Source: Bacteroidota bacterium (lineage in GTDB: Bacteria; Bacteroidota; Ignavibacteria; SZUA-365; JAADGX01). Taken from it: DNA of 10,329 bases. Below, in pieces: positions 1 to 7,017 of the stretch. The notes under the pieces are model-generated. The model had not been told where the DNA came from and made no database searches. It saw only the letters and a program-made list of their open reading frames with translations. The first letter of the stretch is position 1; every line of letters starts with the position of its first letter. The position numbers were made by a program, and so were the translations under genes. Where the stretch lies: assembly GCA_027021285.1 (NCBI GenBank), contig JALUUP010000287.1, forward strand, positions 1-10,329. The letters are read 5' to 3'.

Positions 1-1907
1 CAGAATGGCCGGGTCAACCTCAGGAGGAACCGCGCGCCGGTTTCCGTCCCGTTCAGCGGCCACGCCAGTCCTATTCGCCATTCTCCATCGGAATCGCCGA
101 CAGCGAATCCCGCGTCGTAGTACCAGGAGCCGAACGAGGAGCCGTTTGCTGTCGAAAGAGCGCCGTTCCTGTACGACCGCGAAACAATCCTCTCGGGCTG
201 GTCCACAACGCCTGCATCGAAGAAAAGAATGGGGTTGAAAATGCTCACGAGCTTTTTCACCCAACCGGTGGAGCGCGAGGACAGGCGGCTGTTGACCATG
301 AGCTCCGCGTTGATGAGCAGCGCGCTGGTTCCCTCGAACGCCTTGTACCGGAAGCCGGGCAGAGTGCTGACACCGCCGAGCTGGAAAGATTTCTGGAGCG
401 GGACGGTCCCGTCTGCAAAGCCCGCGTAAGCGCGAATATTGAAGTTGGCCAATCGGCCGAGAGGCTGGTAACGCCGAATATCGAGAATGAACTGGGTGTA
501 GTCGAAATCGCCTTTCACGGGACCTCCCGCCAGTTCCACCGATCCCGCCAGCGACCATCCCTCGAGCTGATCGTCGATTTCCAGGACGTTGGTCAGGGCG
601 GCGGAGATGAACAGGCTGATGATGTTGGCGTCGTTGATCCGCGGGTTGGGTCGGAATATCTTGTCGCCTCCGAAGACCGACCACTCGGTGTTCTTGGATA
701 AGCTGTTGTACGTGTCGTGGCGGTAACCGACATGCAACCGTGTGCCAAGACCCTCCTCCGACCGGGTGTACCAGCTCGCCGTGATGGAAAAGCCTTCCCT
801 GCCGAAGTAATCCATGAAGTCCTCGCGGGCGATGATCGCGGTGAACGTATTCTCGTCCCGTCCCACGATCCACTGGTCCTTGGAATCGGTAAAGCTGTAC
901 CCCTCACCGCCCAGCTCGAACACCTGGTTTTCGAAATACAGCGGGAAATAGAGTCCCACGCTGTACCGCCAGCGGTGGGAGGCGAACCCGTACCCGACGG
1001 TGAACGTGCCGTTCAGAAGGGGTTTTGAATCCCACTTGATTTCGTGGGGATTCGATACTCCAATGTACACGCCTTCCACGCGGTTATAGCGAAAGAATGC
1101 CTTTTGAAGGGGAGCGGTGAGGCTGTAGAAATCCACGTCGGGGTTGGGGAATTTCCATGATAAGTCAAAATCCGAAATATCGAGCACGTCCTTGTCTTCG
1201 TCGAGCGAATCGACTTCGGTTCGGGTCTCCTTTCCCTTGTTGTGCAAGTCGATACCGCCGGGTATCATGGATGAATCCATCTTGACGACTTCGCCGTTGA
1301 TGGTGACAGAGCCGTTACGTTCCAGCGAGCCGCCCATGATGACGACGTCTCCGTTGATGGTCGCTCCGTTCCGCAATTCAATGTCCCCGCCCATGACCAC
1401 CAGGTCGCCGTCCAGCGTTCCGGCGATAGTAACGTCCCCGGCCATGACCACGACGTCGGAGTGGATGGAATCGCCTTCGGCCAGGTCGAAGTCCTCTGAA
1501 ATCCGGATTACCGCGTCTTCGTCGGAAATGTAGCGCTTCTCGAACGACTGTCGGATTTCTTCCGATTGCTCCCTGAGCGCTTCCGCTTCCTCCTGCAGGT
1601 CCTTGATGCTTTCTTTGAGTCGCTGAACCTCCTGTTTGAGGTCATCCCCGTCCGGCCGGGATTCCTGGTCGAGCCGCTCCTCCAGGTGATGCAGCTTTTC
1701 CTCGAGTTCCGACAACTTCTTCTCCATTTTTTCCTGGAGTTGCTTTAATTTTGTCGCTTTTTTCAGACTGTCGGCGATGCCGGAACGGGTGACGGGGGGG
1801 AAGGCGAATGCAGGTGTACGTTCGAGGTCGTTGGAAGACGGAGCGGCATCAAGGCAAGGATGCGCTCCCAGAAGAATCGTGACAACAATAGCAAGGAAAA
1901 TGTTCAT
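1..1907 (-). CDS. Outer-membrane Omp85-type barrel protein with N-terminal coiled coil and bactofilin-like beta-helix
   Basis: The frame is open from the ATG at 1907 to the window edge: 635 codons ending in Arg-Pro-Phe, then TG. A terminal Phe is the usual last residue of outer-membrane barrels, so the next base is probably A (stop TGA). A signal peptide (about residues 1-22) is followed by a Glu/Lys/Leu-rich coiled coil (about 44-124). Next come repeats starting DVVVMAG (151), DLVVMGG (168), DVVIMGG (187) and EVVKMD (206), a 17-19-residue period typical of bactofilin-like right-handed beta-helices. An acidic linker (about 228-248) leads to a barrel from about 260, opening with RYNRVEGVYIG. 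LGGVSTLPGF at 510-519 resembles the L6 loop motif of BamA/TamA-like surface antigens, but has Pro where Arg is expected. No POTRA domain is seen. Function is unknown; I infer a periplasmic scaffold or oligomerising domain tethered to the outer membrane. A C7 run falls at codons 36-38. The architecture is seen directly; the family call is inference. Confidence 0.85.
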   Translation of the reverse strand, partial: MNIFLAIVVTILLGAHPCLDAAPSSNDLERTPAFAFPPVTRSGIADSLKKATKLKQLQEKMEKKLSELEEKLHHLEERLDQESRPDGDDLKQEVQRLKESIKDLQEEAEALREQSEEIRQSFEKRYISDEDAVIRISEDFDLAEGDSIHSDVVVMAGDVTIAGTLDGDLVVMGGDIELRNGATINGDVVIMGGSLERNGSVTINGEVVKMDSSMIPGGIDLHNKGKETRTEVDSLDEDKDVLDISDFDLSWKFPNPDVDFYSLTAPLQKAFFRYNRVEGVYIGVSNPHEIKWDSKPLLNGTFTVGYGFASHRWRYSVGLYFPLYFENQVFELGGEGYSFTDSKDQWIVGRDENTFTAIIAREDFMDYFGREGFSITASWYTRSEEGLGTRLHVGYRHDTYNSLSKNTEWSVFGGDKIFRPNPRINDANIISLFISAALTNVLEIDDQLEGWSLAGSVELAGGPVKGDFDYTQFILDIRRYQPLGRLANFNIRAYAGFADGTVPLQKSFQLGGVSTLPGFRYKAFEGTSALLINAELMVNSRLSSRSTGWVKKLVSIFNPILFFDAGVVDQPERIVSRSYRNGALSTANGSSFGSWYYDAGFAVGDSDGEWRIGLAWPLNGTETGARFLLRLTRPF

Positions 1908-1913
1908 AGTCCG

Positions 1914-1919
1914 CTCCTT
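1914..1919 (-). promoter_or_regulatory. Shine-Dalgarno of the barrel gene
   Basis: On the minus strand AAGGAG lies six bases before the ATG at 1907. This fixes the start of the fusion protein, which then begins with a good signal peptide. No convincing -35/-10 pair was seen upstream. A small inverted repeat (TCTCT at 1936-1940, AGAGA at 1951-1955) is present but too short to call an operator. Confidence 0.7.
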
Positions 1920-2096
1920 TTGTTGTGAAATCCAATCTCTAGAACGTACGAGAGAAGCGGTTGGGAGTTGCAAGGAGGGATCGACGAATTCACGAAGCTG
2001 GCGGGTGTCGTTTATCCGCAATTTTTGGAAAAGAAAAGGGCGAATGCTTTTTCAAACCCGAATACCGCGAACAGGGACCGGGCACCCAAACCTCCT

Positions 2097-3500
2097 TTAC
2101 CTGATACCCTTTTCTCGTCCCGCCGGCAGGTTTCCAATGCCCTCCTGGGCCATGATGGCTTCGATGGCATCGATTTCCACCGGCAGCTCCCTGGTCAGGA
2201 TTTCGTACCCGTCTTTCGTCACCAGCACGTCGTCTTCGATGCGGATGCCGATGTTCCAGTACTTCCGGTCCACGTTCGCGCCTTCCGGGATGTAGATGCC
2301 CGGCTCGATAGTGATGACGTTGCCTTCCCGCAAAGGGCCGTAACCGACGGGGTCGTGCGTATCGAGACCCAGGTGGTGGCTCACGCTGTGATTAAAATAC
2401 TTCCCGAATCCCGCCGCGGAGATCACCTCCATGGCGGCGTTTGTGAGTTCGGAAAATCGAACACCGGGCTTCACCGCGGCAAGGGCGGCTTCCCGTGCCC
2501 TGAGGACGATTTCGTACAATTCCCGTTGCTCGGGTCTGAAAACGCCGCTCACGGGAATCGTGCGCGTGACGTCGGCGGAATAGCCCTCGTACTCCGCCCC
2601 GATATCCATCACGACCATGTCGCCTTTGCGCATGCGCCGCGTGTTCTTCTCGTAATGCAGCGTGGTAGAGTTCGGTCCCGATCCCACGATGCTGGGAAAG
2701 GCGGGGCCGTCGCAACCTTTCCGGCGGAAGCAATACTCGATGACGGCTTCCAGTTCGTATTCGAACATCCCCGGTTCGGCGCTGCGGAATGCTTCCAGGT
2801 GTGCGTCCACCGTGGCGTTGATGGCTTTCTGCATGAGTCGGAGCTCGGCGGGAGACTTCCGGGCTCGCAAACCCGCGACAAGGCGGAGAGCGGACTTCAT
2901 GGTCAGGCCGGGGTGTCGCGTCGAAACCGCTTTTCTGAATTCACGTCCCGTGCGCAGCCGTACGTCGAGGACCTTGTCCGTTGTCAAGATGCTGATGCGT
3001 GGGTCATAGTACAGCCGGCTATGCGTCTTGAGAACGGAATCGATGAACGCGCGAAAACCGTTTGTGGTCGAGGTGCTTGTAAAGCCCAGCCTGGTTCGCG
3101 CTTCCAGCTCCGACATGTGCTTCCCGACCCATTGTTCCGTGAGCGGGTTGGAAGGAGGAACGAAAAGAATCGCGTGCGTCGGTTGTCCATCGCGCTTGAA
3201 TTCCTCTTTGCTCAGGAACAATATTGCGCCCGGGTCCGGGTAGCCTGTGAGATACAGGAAGTTCTTGTCCTGCACGAACTCGAAGTCAACGTCGTTGCTG
3301 CGGTTTTTCGATGTGCCGGCCAGGAACACCGCCACCGAACCGCTGTCCATTCGGCCGATGACAGCGGATCTGCGTTTGGCATACTCTTCGGCGGATATGC
3401 TTTGGGCTTCAAGCGCCTGGCCGAAGACGAGGAAGGCCGCCAGGGGAAACAAAAGCCGGAACCCGAACCACCGGGCAAGCCTTTTACCGGACGTGATCAA
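2097..3500 (-). CDS. Exported M24 Xaa-Pro aminopeptidase (aminopeptidase P type)
   Basis: This pita-bread-fold dinuclear metallopeptidase should remove an N-terminal residue preceding proline. Numbered from the TTG at 3500 (467 aa), it has an N-terminal aminopeptidase P/creatinase domain (with NFLYLTGYPDPGA) and a C-terminal M24 domain. The full M24 metal set is visible: D299 and D310 in DIGAEYEGYSAD, H375 in SHHLGLD, E399 in IEPGIY and E422 in RIEDD, so it should be active. A signal peptide (KRLARW, then a hydrophobic stretch ending ALEAQS) predicts export, unlike cytoplasmic PepP. Start choice: the frame also opens at a GTG at 3578 (493 aa), but that adds a 26-residue basic leader before the signal peptide and makes the hairpin at 3524-3543 coding. 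I prefer the TTG, though neither start has a clear Shine-Dalgarno. It follows the DUF6263-like pair and may be separated from it by the hairpin. Confidence 0.9.
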   Translation of the reverse strand: MITSGKRLARWFGFRLLFPLAAFLVFGQALEAQSISAEEYAKRRSAVIGRMDSGSVAVFLAGTSKNRSNDVDFEFVQDKNFLYLTGYPDPGAILFLSKEEFKRDGQPTHAILFVPPSNPLTEQWVGKHMSELEARTRLGFTSTSTTNGFRAFIDSVLKTHSRLYYDPRISILTTDKVLDVRLRTGREFRKAVSTRHPGLTMKSALRLVAGLRARKSPAELRLMQKAINATVDAHLEAFRSAEPGMFEYELEAVIEYCFRRKGCDGPAFPSIVGSGPNSTTLHYEKNTRRMRKGDMVVMDIGAEYEGYSADVTRTIPVSGVFRPEQRELYEIVLRAREAALAAVKPGVRFSELTNAAMEVISAAGFGKYFNHSVSHHLGLDTHDPVGYGPLREGNVITIEPGIYIPEGANVDRKYWNIGIRIEDDVLVTKDGYEILTRELPVEIDAIEAIMAQEGIGNLPAGREKGIR

Positions 3501-3523
3501 GATAGCGCGGCTTAAAGGAAGAG

Positions 3524-3543
3524 CCGCGGGTTGCTTCCCGCGG
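3524..3543 (-). terminator. GC-rich hairpin, possible terminator or attenuator before M24
   Basis: CCGCGGG and CCCGCGG form a perfect 7-bp stem around a 6-base loop. On the minus strand it is followed by CTCTTCCTTT, a pyrimidine-rich but imperfect U-tract. It lies 42 bases after the stop of the 4398-3586 gene and 23 bases before the preferred TTG of M24. It could end or attenuate the upstream operon. The tail is weak, and if M24 starts at the GTG at 3578 the hairpin is inside the coding region. Confidence 0.4.
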
Positions 3544-3585
3544 ATAGATGAACGGGACCCTTTGATAAGGCGAATCACGGTTTGG

Positions 3586-4398
3586 CTAATCGGAAGCCAG
3601 TTCCATTTTAACGGTAGTGTTGGTCAGCATGGGGATCCTCATCTGGGGGTTTGAAGGGCTCTGGATGAGCTGATCCATGACCGTTTCCGAATCGATGGCA
3701 GAGATAATGTGGTTCTCGTAATCGTAGTACATTTTGCCCGACACTTCACCGTCTCCATCGATGGACAAGTCCATGCCGCCCTGTGTCATCTCACCTTCGA
3801 TACTCACCTCACCTTTGAACGTGATTTCCAGGCACTTGCGTCCATTGTTTTCCTTGACACCGGTAACGGAGTACTCGATTTTTCTGGTCGTGGTCAGACC
3901 TTTCGCCGTGGTGTCGTTTTTTTCCTCTTTCCACTCGTACCCTTCCGAAATTTTTTCGGTGGGCATCTCCGGGAACACTTGCTCGAGCCCTCGTACGATT
4001 TGTCCCATGAACGGATTCTCCGACGTCTTGACACTGTCTCGCTCGATAATGACGCCGTTCGGCTGCATGACAAAGCCCATTTTCAACCCGGCCAGATCCT
4101 TGCCGAGATTCTGCGTTCCCTGGGGAGTCTCGACGGTTACGATGGCGTTCTCAACCGTGATATTCATTCGAAAGTTGTTATCTGGCAGTACTTCGTCAAG
4201 TTTTACCACGTACGCCACCGTGCCTTCCGATGTGATGTTCATGGTTTGTCCCTGCATCTCCTGGTTGATGTCGCTTTTGAAGTCCGTGATGTAGCGGTAC
4301 TCCTTGTCTTTTTCAAAATGATAAACAGGGACGAGTTCCTGCGCGGACGCCAGCGCGGTGAGGAGGAGGATGGTGATAAGAGTTGTGGCGTATTTCAT
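3586..4398 (-). CDS. Exported DUF6263-like protein, second of a tandem pair
   Basis: The 270-aa product begins with a clean signal peptide (MKYATTLITILLLTALASAQ, cleavage near residue 20) and has no other membrane segment. The mature part alternates polar and beta-prone residues. Landmarks are YHFEKDKEYRY near the mature N-terminus, FVMQPNGVI mid-protein, ISEGYEW, EYSVTGVKENNGRKCLEI and GKMYYDYE near the C-terminus. The same landmarks occur in order in the upstream neighbour, so the two are paralogues. The pattern resembles DUF6263-type exported proteins, whose function is not known; I assign none. The start is fixed by AGGAG seven bases upstream. Only 13 bases separate it from the upstream stop, so the pair is almost certainly co-transcribed. 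Free periplasmic or surface location is inferred, since no lipobox or C-terminal sorting domain is seen. Confidence 0.85.
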   Translation of the reverse strand: MKYATTLITILLLTALASAQELVPVYHFEKDKEYRYITDFKSDINQEMQGQTMNITSEGTVAYVVKLDEVLPDNNFRMNITVENAIVTVETPQGTQNLGKDLAGLKMGFVMQPNGVIIERDSVKTSENPFMGQIVRGLEQVFPEMPTEKISEGYEWKEEKNDTTAKGLTTTRKIEYSVTGVKENNGRKCLEITFKGEVSIEGEMTQGGMDLSIDGDGEVSGKMYYDYENHIISAIDSETVMDQLIQSPSNPQMRIPMLTNTTVKMELASD

Positions 4399-4405
4399 GG
4401 GATGA

Positions 4406-4410
4406 CTCCT
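4406..4410 (-). promoter_or_regulatory. Shine-Dalgarno AGGAG of the second DUF6263-like gene
   Basis: AGGAG lies in the 13-base gap after the upstream TAA (4414-4412), with seven bases to the ATG at 4398. It supports independent translation initiation within one transcript. Confidence 0.75.
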
Positions 4411-4411
4411 G

Positions 4412-5305
4412 TTAAGGTATAAATGTTAATGTTGTTTTCTGTTCAGTGGACGTGGGTACGACCATCTCCTGCTGGCCCGTCACCGATGTCGTCTGCGTGC
4501 TTGACTGGGTTTCTTCCATGTGTACCATGAGGCCCTTTTCGTAGGCGAACAGCATGGAACCTTCGTATCGTGTTTCCACTTCAATGAACATTTCCATGTT
4601 GTTCGCTTCCATCTCCGATTCGGTGTCCTGGGTAATGTCCCAGCTCAGACGAACGCATTTCATGCCCTTGAATTCCTCGAATCCGTTCACGACGTATTCG
4701 CCGGTTTCCTGAGTGATCATGGTCGAGTTTTTGAACGAGGCGTTCTTGGTCGCCGCTTGAGGTGAAATCGTATCGCTCTGGTTGACCGACCAGCGCAAGC
4801 CCTCTTTTAACGCGCGGTCGGGCAGAGTACGAAACGGCATGACCCAGGCGGCAATTGCGGAGTCTGTGAATGCCGCGTACATCATGGGTTTGCCGGAAGA
4901 TGGCAATGAGTCGAGGAGTCTGGTGCTCCGAACAATACCCCTCGGTGTCATGATGAACGCAATGCGCACGTGGTTCACGAGCGAGGCGATGCTGGGAAAA
5001 TCCACCGCCGAAGGCAGGGAAGAGCTTGATTCAACGAACGCGGTATCTTGCAAGTACTGGAAACCCACCATGTCTTCGGGTGCGGCGATGCCGGTCAGGG
5101 TGACAGGTGTTTCCACCTTTTGCTCATAGGAAATCTCGCCCTGGCCCGGGAGCGTACTGGTTACGTTCGAAGAAATGACGCGCTTGTAGCTGTACGTCTT
5201 TCCGGGTTCGAAACGGTACTGGAGGTGAATCTCCTGCGCTGTCGAGGCGGTAAAAGCGATCAGCATGAAAGCCGGTACGAACGCGTGGCAAACGTACTTA
5301 CACAT
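4412..5305 (-). CDS. Exported DUF6263-like protein, first of a tandem pair
   Basis: The 297-aa product has a signal peptide ending near TASTAQ (residue 24) and a beta-rich soluble remainder. It shares an ordered set of landmarks with the next gene: YRFEPGKTYSYKR, FIMTPRGIV, LKEGLRW, EYVVNGFEEFKGMKCVRL and GSMLFAYEKGLM. Overall similarity looks low by eye, so the duplication is probably old. This copy has a Ser/Thr-rich C-terminus (about 267-292) and a Ser-rich stretch near residue 94 that the partner lacks. Translation probably starts at the ATG at 5305; a purine-rich AGAGGAAG lies about 9-11 bases upstream. The gap to the M28 stop is 36 bases, placing it in one operon with the peptidase. The molecular role is unknown. 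Assignment to a DUF6263-like family is from the pattern and should be treated as tentative; the paralogy with the neighbour is firmer. Confidence 0.85.
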   Translation of the reverse strand: MCKYVCHAFVPAFMLIAFTASTAQEIHLQYRFEPGKTYSYKRVISSNVTSTLPGQGEISYEQKVETPVTLTGIAAPEDMVGFQYLQDTAFVESSSSLPSAVDFPSIASLVNHVRIAFIMTPRGIVRSTRLLDSLPSSGKPMMYAAFTDSAIAAWVMPFRTLPDRALKEGLRWSVNQSDTISPQAATKNASFKNSTMITQETGEYVVNGFEEFKGMKCVRLSWDITQDTESEMEANNMEMFIEVETRYEGSMLFAYEKGLMVHMEETQSSTQTTSVTGQQEMVVPTSTEQKTTLTFIP

Positions 5306-5341
5306 GGATGAATGCTTCCTCTTTCTGCTTAACGATAGTGT

Positions 5342-6922
5342 TCACCGGGCAAATCGACGATCCGGTTCCGTGTATCGCAGCCTGTGATCAAGGTCCGCCA
5401 CCCGCCAACTTGTGCGGAAGGCAAGCCTTGCCACCCTGGCGAGCTTGTCGTAATCGAGCAGGTCGGCTTCATCGCTTGCGCGATGATAGTCCTTGTGCTC
5501 GCCCGTAAAGTAAAAAATTACCGGGATCTTTTTTCGCGCGAAACTGGCCTGGTCCGACCGGTAGAAGAAACGTTCCACGTTGTAGGCCAGGGTAAAACCG
5601 ATGTCTGTGTTTTCTTCTTCGTTGATCTGTTTCAATTCAGGGCAGCGGTTGACACCCCCGATAGAAAGTGAATCCGGGTTGTTGCGTCCGACCATGTCCA
5701 GGTTGAGCATGGCGACGTGGTCCTCGATGGGAAAGGAAGGATCGGCGACGTATGCCCGCGAACCGACCAGTCCCAATTCCTCGGCGGCGAAAAGGATGAA
5801 GAGGATGCTGCGCCGGGGACGAGCTGAGGTCTTCGTGTATGCTCGCGCGATTTCCATGACAGCGGCCGTACCCGAAGCGTTGTCGTCCGCTCCGTTGAGA
5901 ATGCTGTCGCCCTTGACAGCCGTTTGACTGATTCCCACGTGATCGTAGTGGGCGCCGATAACTACAAATTCGCGCTTCAGGTTTTCATCACTGCCCGGCC
6001 ATACGCCGATGATGTTGCGGTAGGTCAGCGTGTCGAACCTGAGGGCGGTGGAAACGTGCAGTTTCCCGCGCAGGCGGAAAACCGGCGGCGTGCGCAGGCT
6101 GTCCGCGATCTTGAACATGGAACGTATCGTGTCCAGGCTTCCGAACAGCGTGTTGGCAACCACCCGGTTCACCCCGACGACCGGCACTTCGTTGAGACCC
6201 TTACGGGCGCTGATCGTGGGCGCAATACGCGACCGCCTTGTGTGCATAAGGGACGACCAGAGGTATCCTTCGGGCGTCATGCCGCTGCGCCGCTTCAGGT
6301 CCGGGATGATGACCACGGCGGTGGCGCCGCGCTCCACCGCCCGGCGGATGCGCAACGACGTGGCCAGTTCCCGGAGGACCCCGCGATCCTTTTTCGACAG
6401 GAACTCCGGTTTCCCGGAGAAAATCACCACGATCTTGCCTTTCAAGGACTTTCCCGCGTAATCGTCCCATTCATACTCGGGGAGAACGAGGCCATATCCC
6501 GCGAAGACCGCCTCTGCCGTGACGTCGCCGTTGCCGGAGGTTAAAAAGGGCAGGAAGTGCTGCTTGATCTTGAACGCCGTTTGCATGCCCGCGGGCGCTG
6601 TGTACTCCAGCCGCTGCGACTCGACACCGGCAAGGGAAAGCCTGTAGCGGTGGAAATGGTGCTCGTACGAGCCGTCGACGGGTTGTATGCCGATGGATTT
6701 GAAATGCCGGATGATGTAGTCCCCGGCTTTTCGGAAGCCTTCTGTTCCCGTTCCACGGCCGCCCAGTTCGTCGGAGGCAAGGTATATCACGTGGGCTCGC
6801 ACGTTCTCCGCGGTGATGGCCTTGTCCGCGCCTTCGGGCGCAGAGCCGTTGCCGCCTGCGGCGAGAAACAGGAGCAGCAGGGTAGCGAAAAAGCCGGGAA
6901 ATGATAATGAGCTCAAAAACAT
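5342..6922 (-). CDS. Exported M28 family zinc aminopeptidase with PA-like insert
   Basis: The 526-aa protein starts with a hydrophobic signal peptide (about 1-27). An N-terminal M28 part (LASDELGGRGTGTEG at about 50) is followed by a PA-like domain beginning near FAGYGL and KGKIVVIFSGKP (about 145 onward), inserted before the catalytic core. The co-catalytic zinc ligands are all present: H325 in GAHYDHVG, D347 in GADDNASG, E382 next to the general base E381 in AAEELGLVGS, D409 in NLDMVGR and H480 in DYHRASDE. It should therefore be an active di-zinc aminopeptidase or a related exopeptidase acting in the periplasm or outside the cell; the precise substrate cannot be read. No Shine-Dalgarno is seen; the ATG is preceded by a very AT-rich stretch. 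It heads the likely operon with the two DUF6263-like genes. The amidohydrolase upstream ends 95 bases away. Confidence 0.95.
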   Translation of the reverse strand: MFLSSLSFPGFFATLLLLFLAAGGNGSAPEGADKAITAENVRAHVIYLASDELGGRGTGTEGFRKAGDYIIRHFKSIGIQPVDGSYEHHFHRYRLSLAGVESQRLEYTAPAGMQTAFKIKQHFLPFLTSGNGDVTAEAVFAGYGLVLPEYEWDDYAGKSLKGKIVVIFSGKPEFLSKKDRGVLRELATSLRIRRAVERGATAVVIIPDLKRRSGMTPEGYLWSSLMHTRRSRIAPTISARKGLNEVPVVGVNRVVANTLFGSLDTIRSMFKIADSLRTPPVFRLRGKLHVSTALRFDTLTYRNIIGVWPGSDENLKREFVVIGAHYDHVGISQTAVKGDSILNGADDNASGTAAVMEIARAYTKTSARPRRSILFILFAAEELGLVGSRAYVADPSFPIEDHVAMLNLDMVGRNNPDSLSIGGVNRCPELKQINEEENTDIGFTLAYNVERFFYRSDQASFARKKIPVIFYFTGEHKDYHRASDEADLLDYDKLARVARLAFRTSWRVADLDHRLRYTEPDRRFAR

Positions 6923-7017
6923 AATTTTATAAATTAACGGTTTTTTCTCGAATAATCAGGCTCATGATGCAAGAGATCGGATTTTCTGCCTACGTCGGGG
7001 ACGGGATTTTGTTTCGA

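Noticed and set aside
593..1028. Open frames of about 100 codons on both strands (593-907 minus, 717-1028 plus)
   Set aside because: They are out-of-frame shadows of the barrel domain, whose own frame is uninterrupted from 1907 to the window edge.
1931..1960. Possible operator TCTCT-N10-AGAGA upstream of the barrel gene
   Set aside because: Five-base arms with a 10-base loop are expected by chance, and no second copy was seen near another promoter.
1968..3515. 515-codon plus-strand open frame
   Set aside because: It lies wholly antisense to the M24 peptidase, whose metal ligands and domains are all present. The product has no recognisable domain or signal peptide.
3709..4422. 237-codon plus-strand open frame
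   Set aside because: It is antisense to a DUF6263-like gene that has a signal peptide, a good Shine-Dalgarno and a paralogue next door.
6923..7017. Terminator or promoter in the gap before the M28 gene
   Set aside because: CGTC/GACG is only a 4-bp stem and its T-rich side faces the wrong strand. TATAAA lies three bases from the ATG and no -35 with proper spacing was found.
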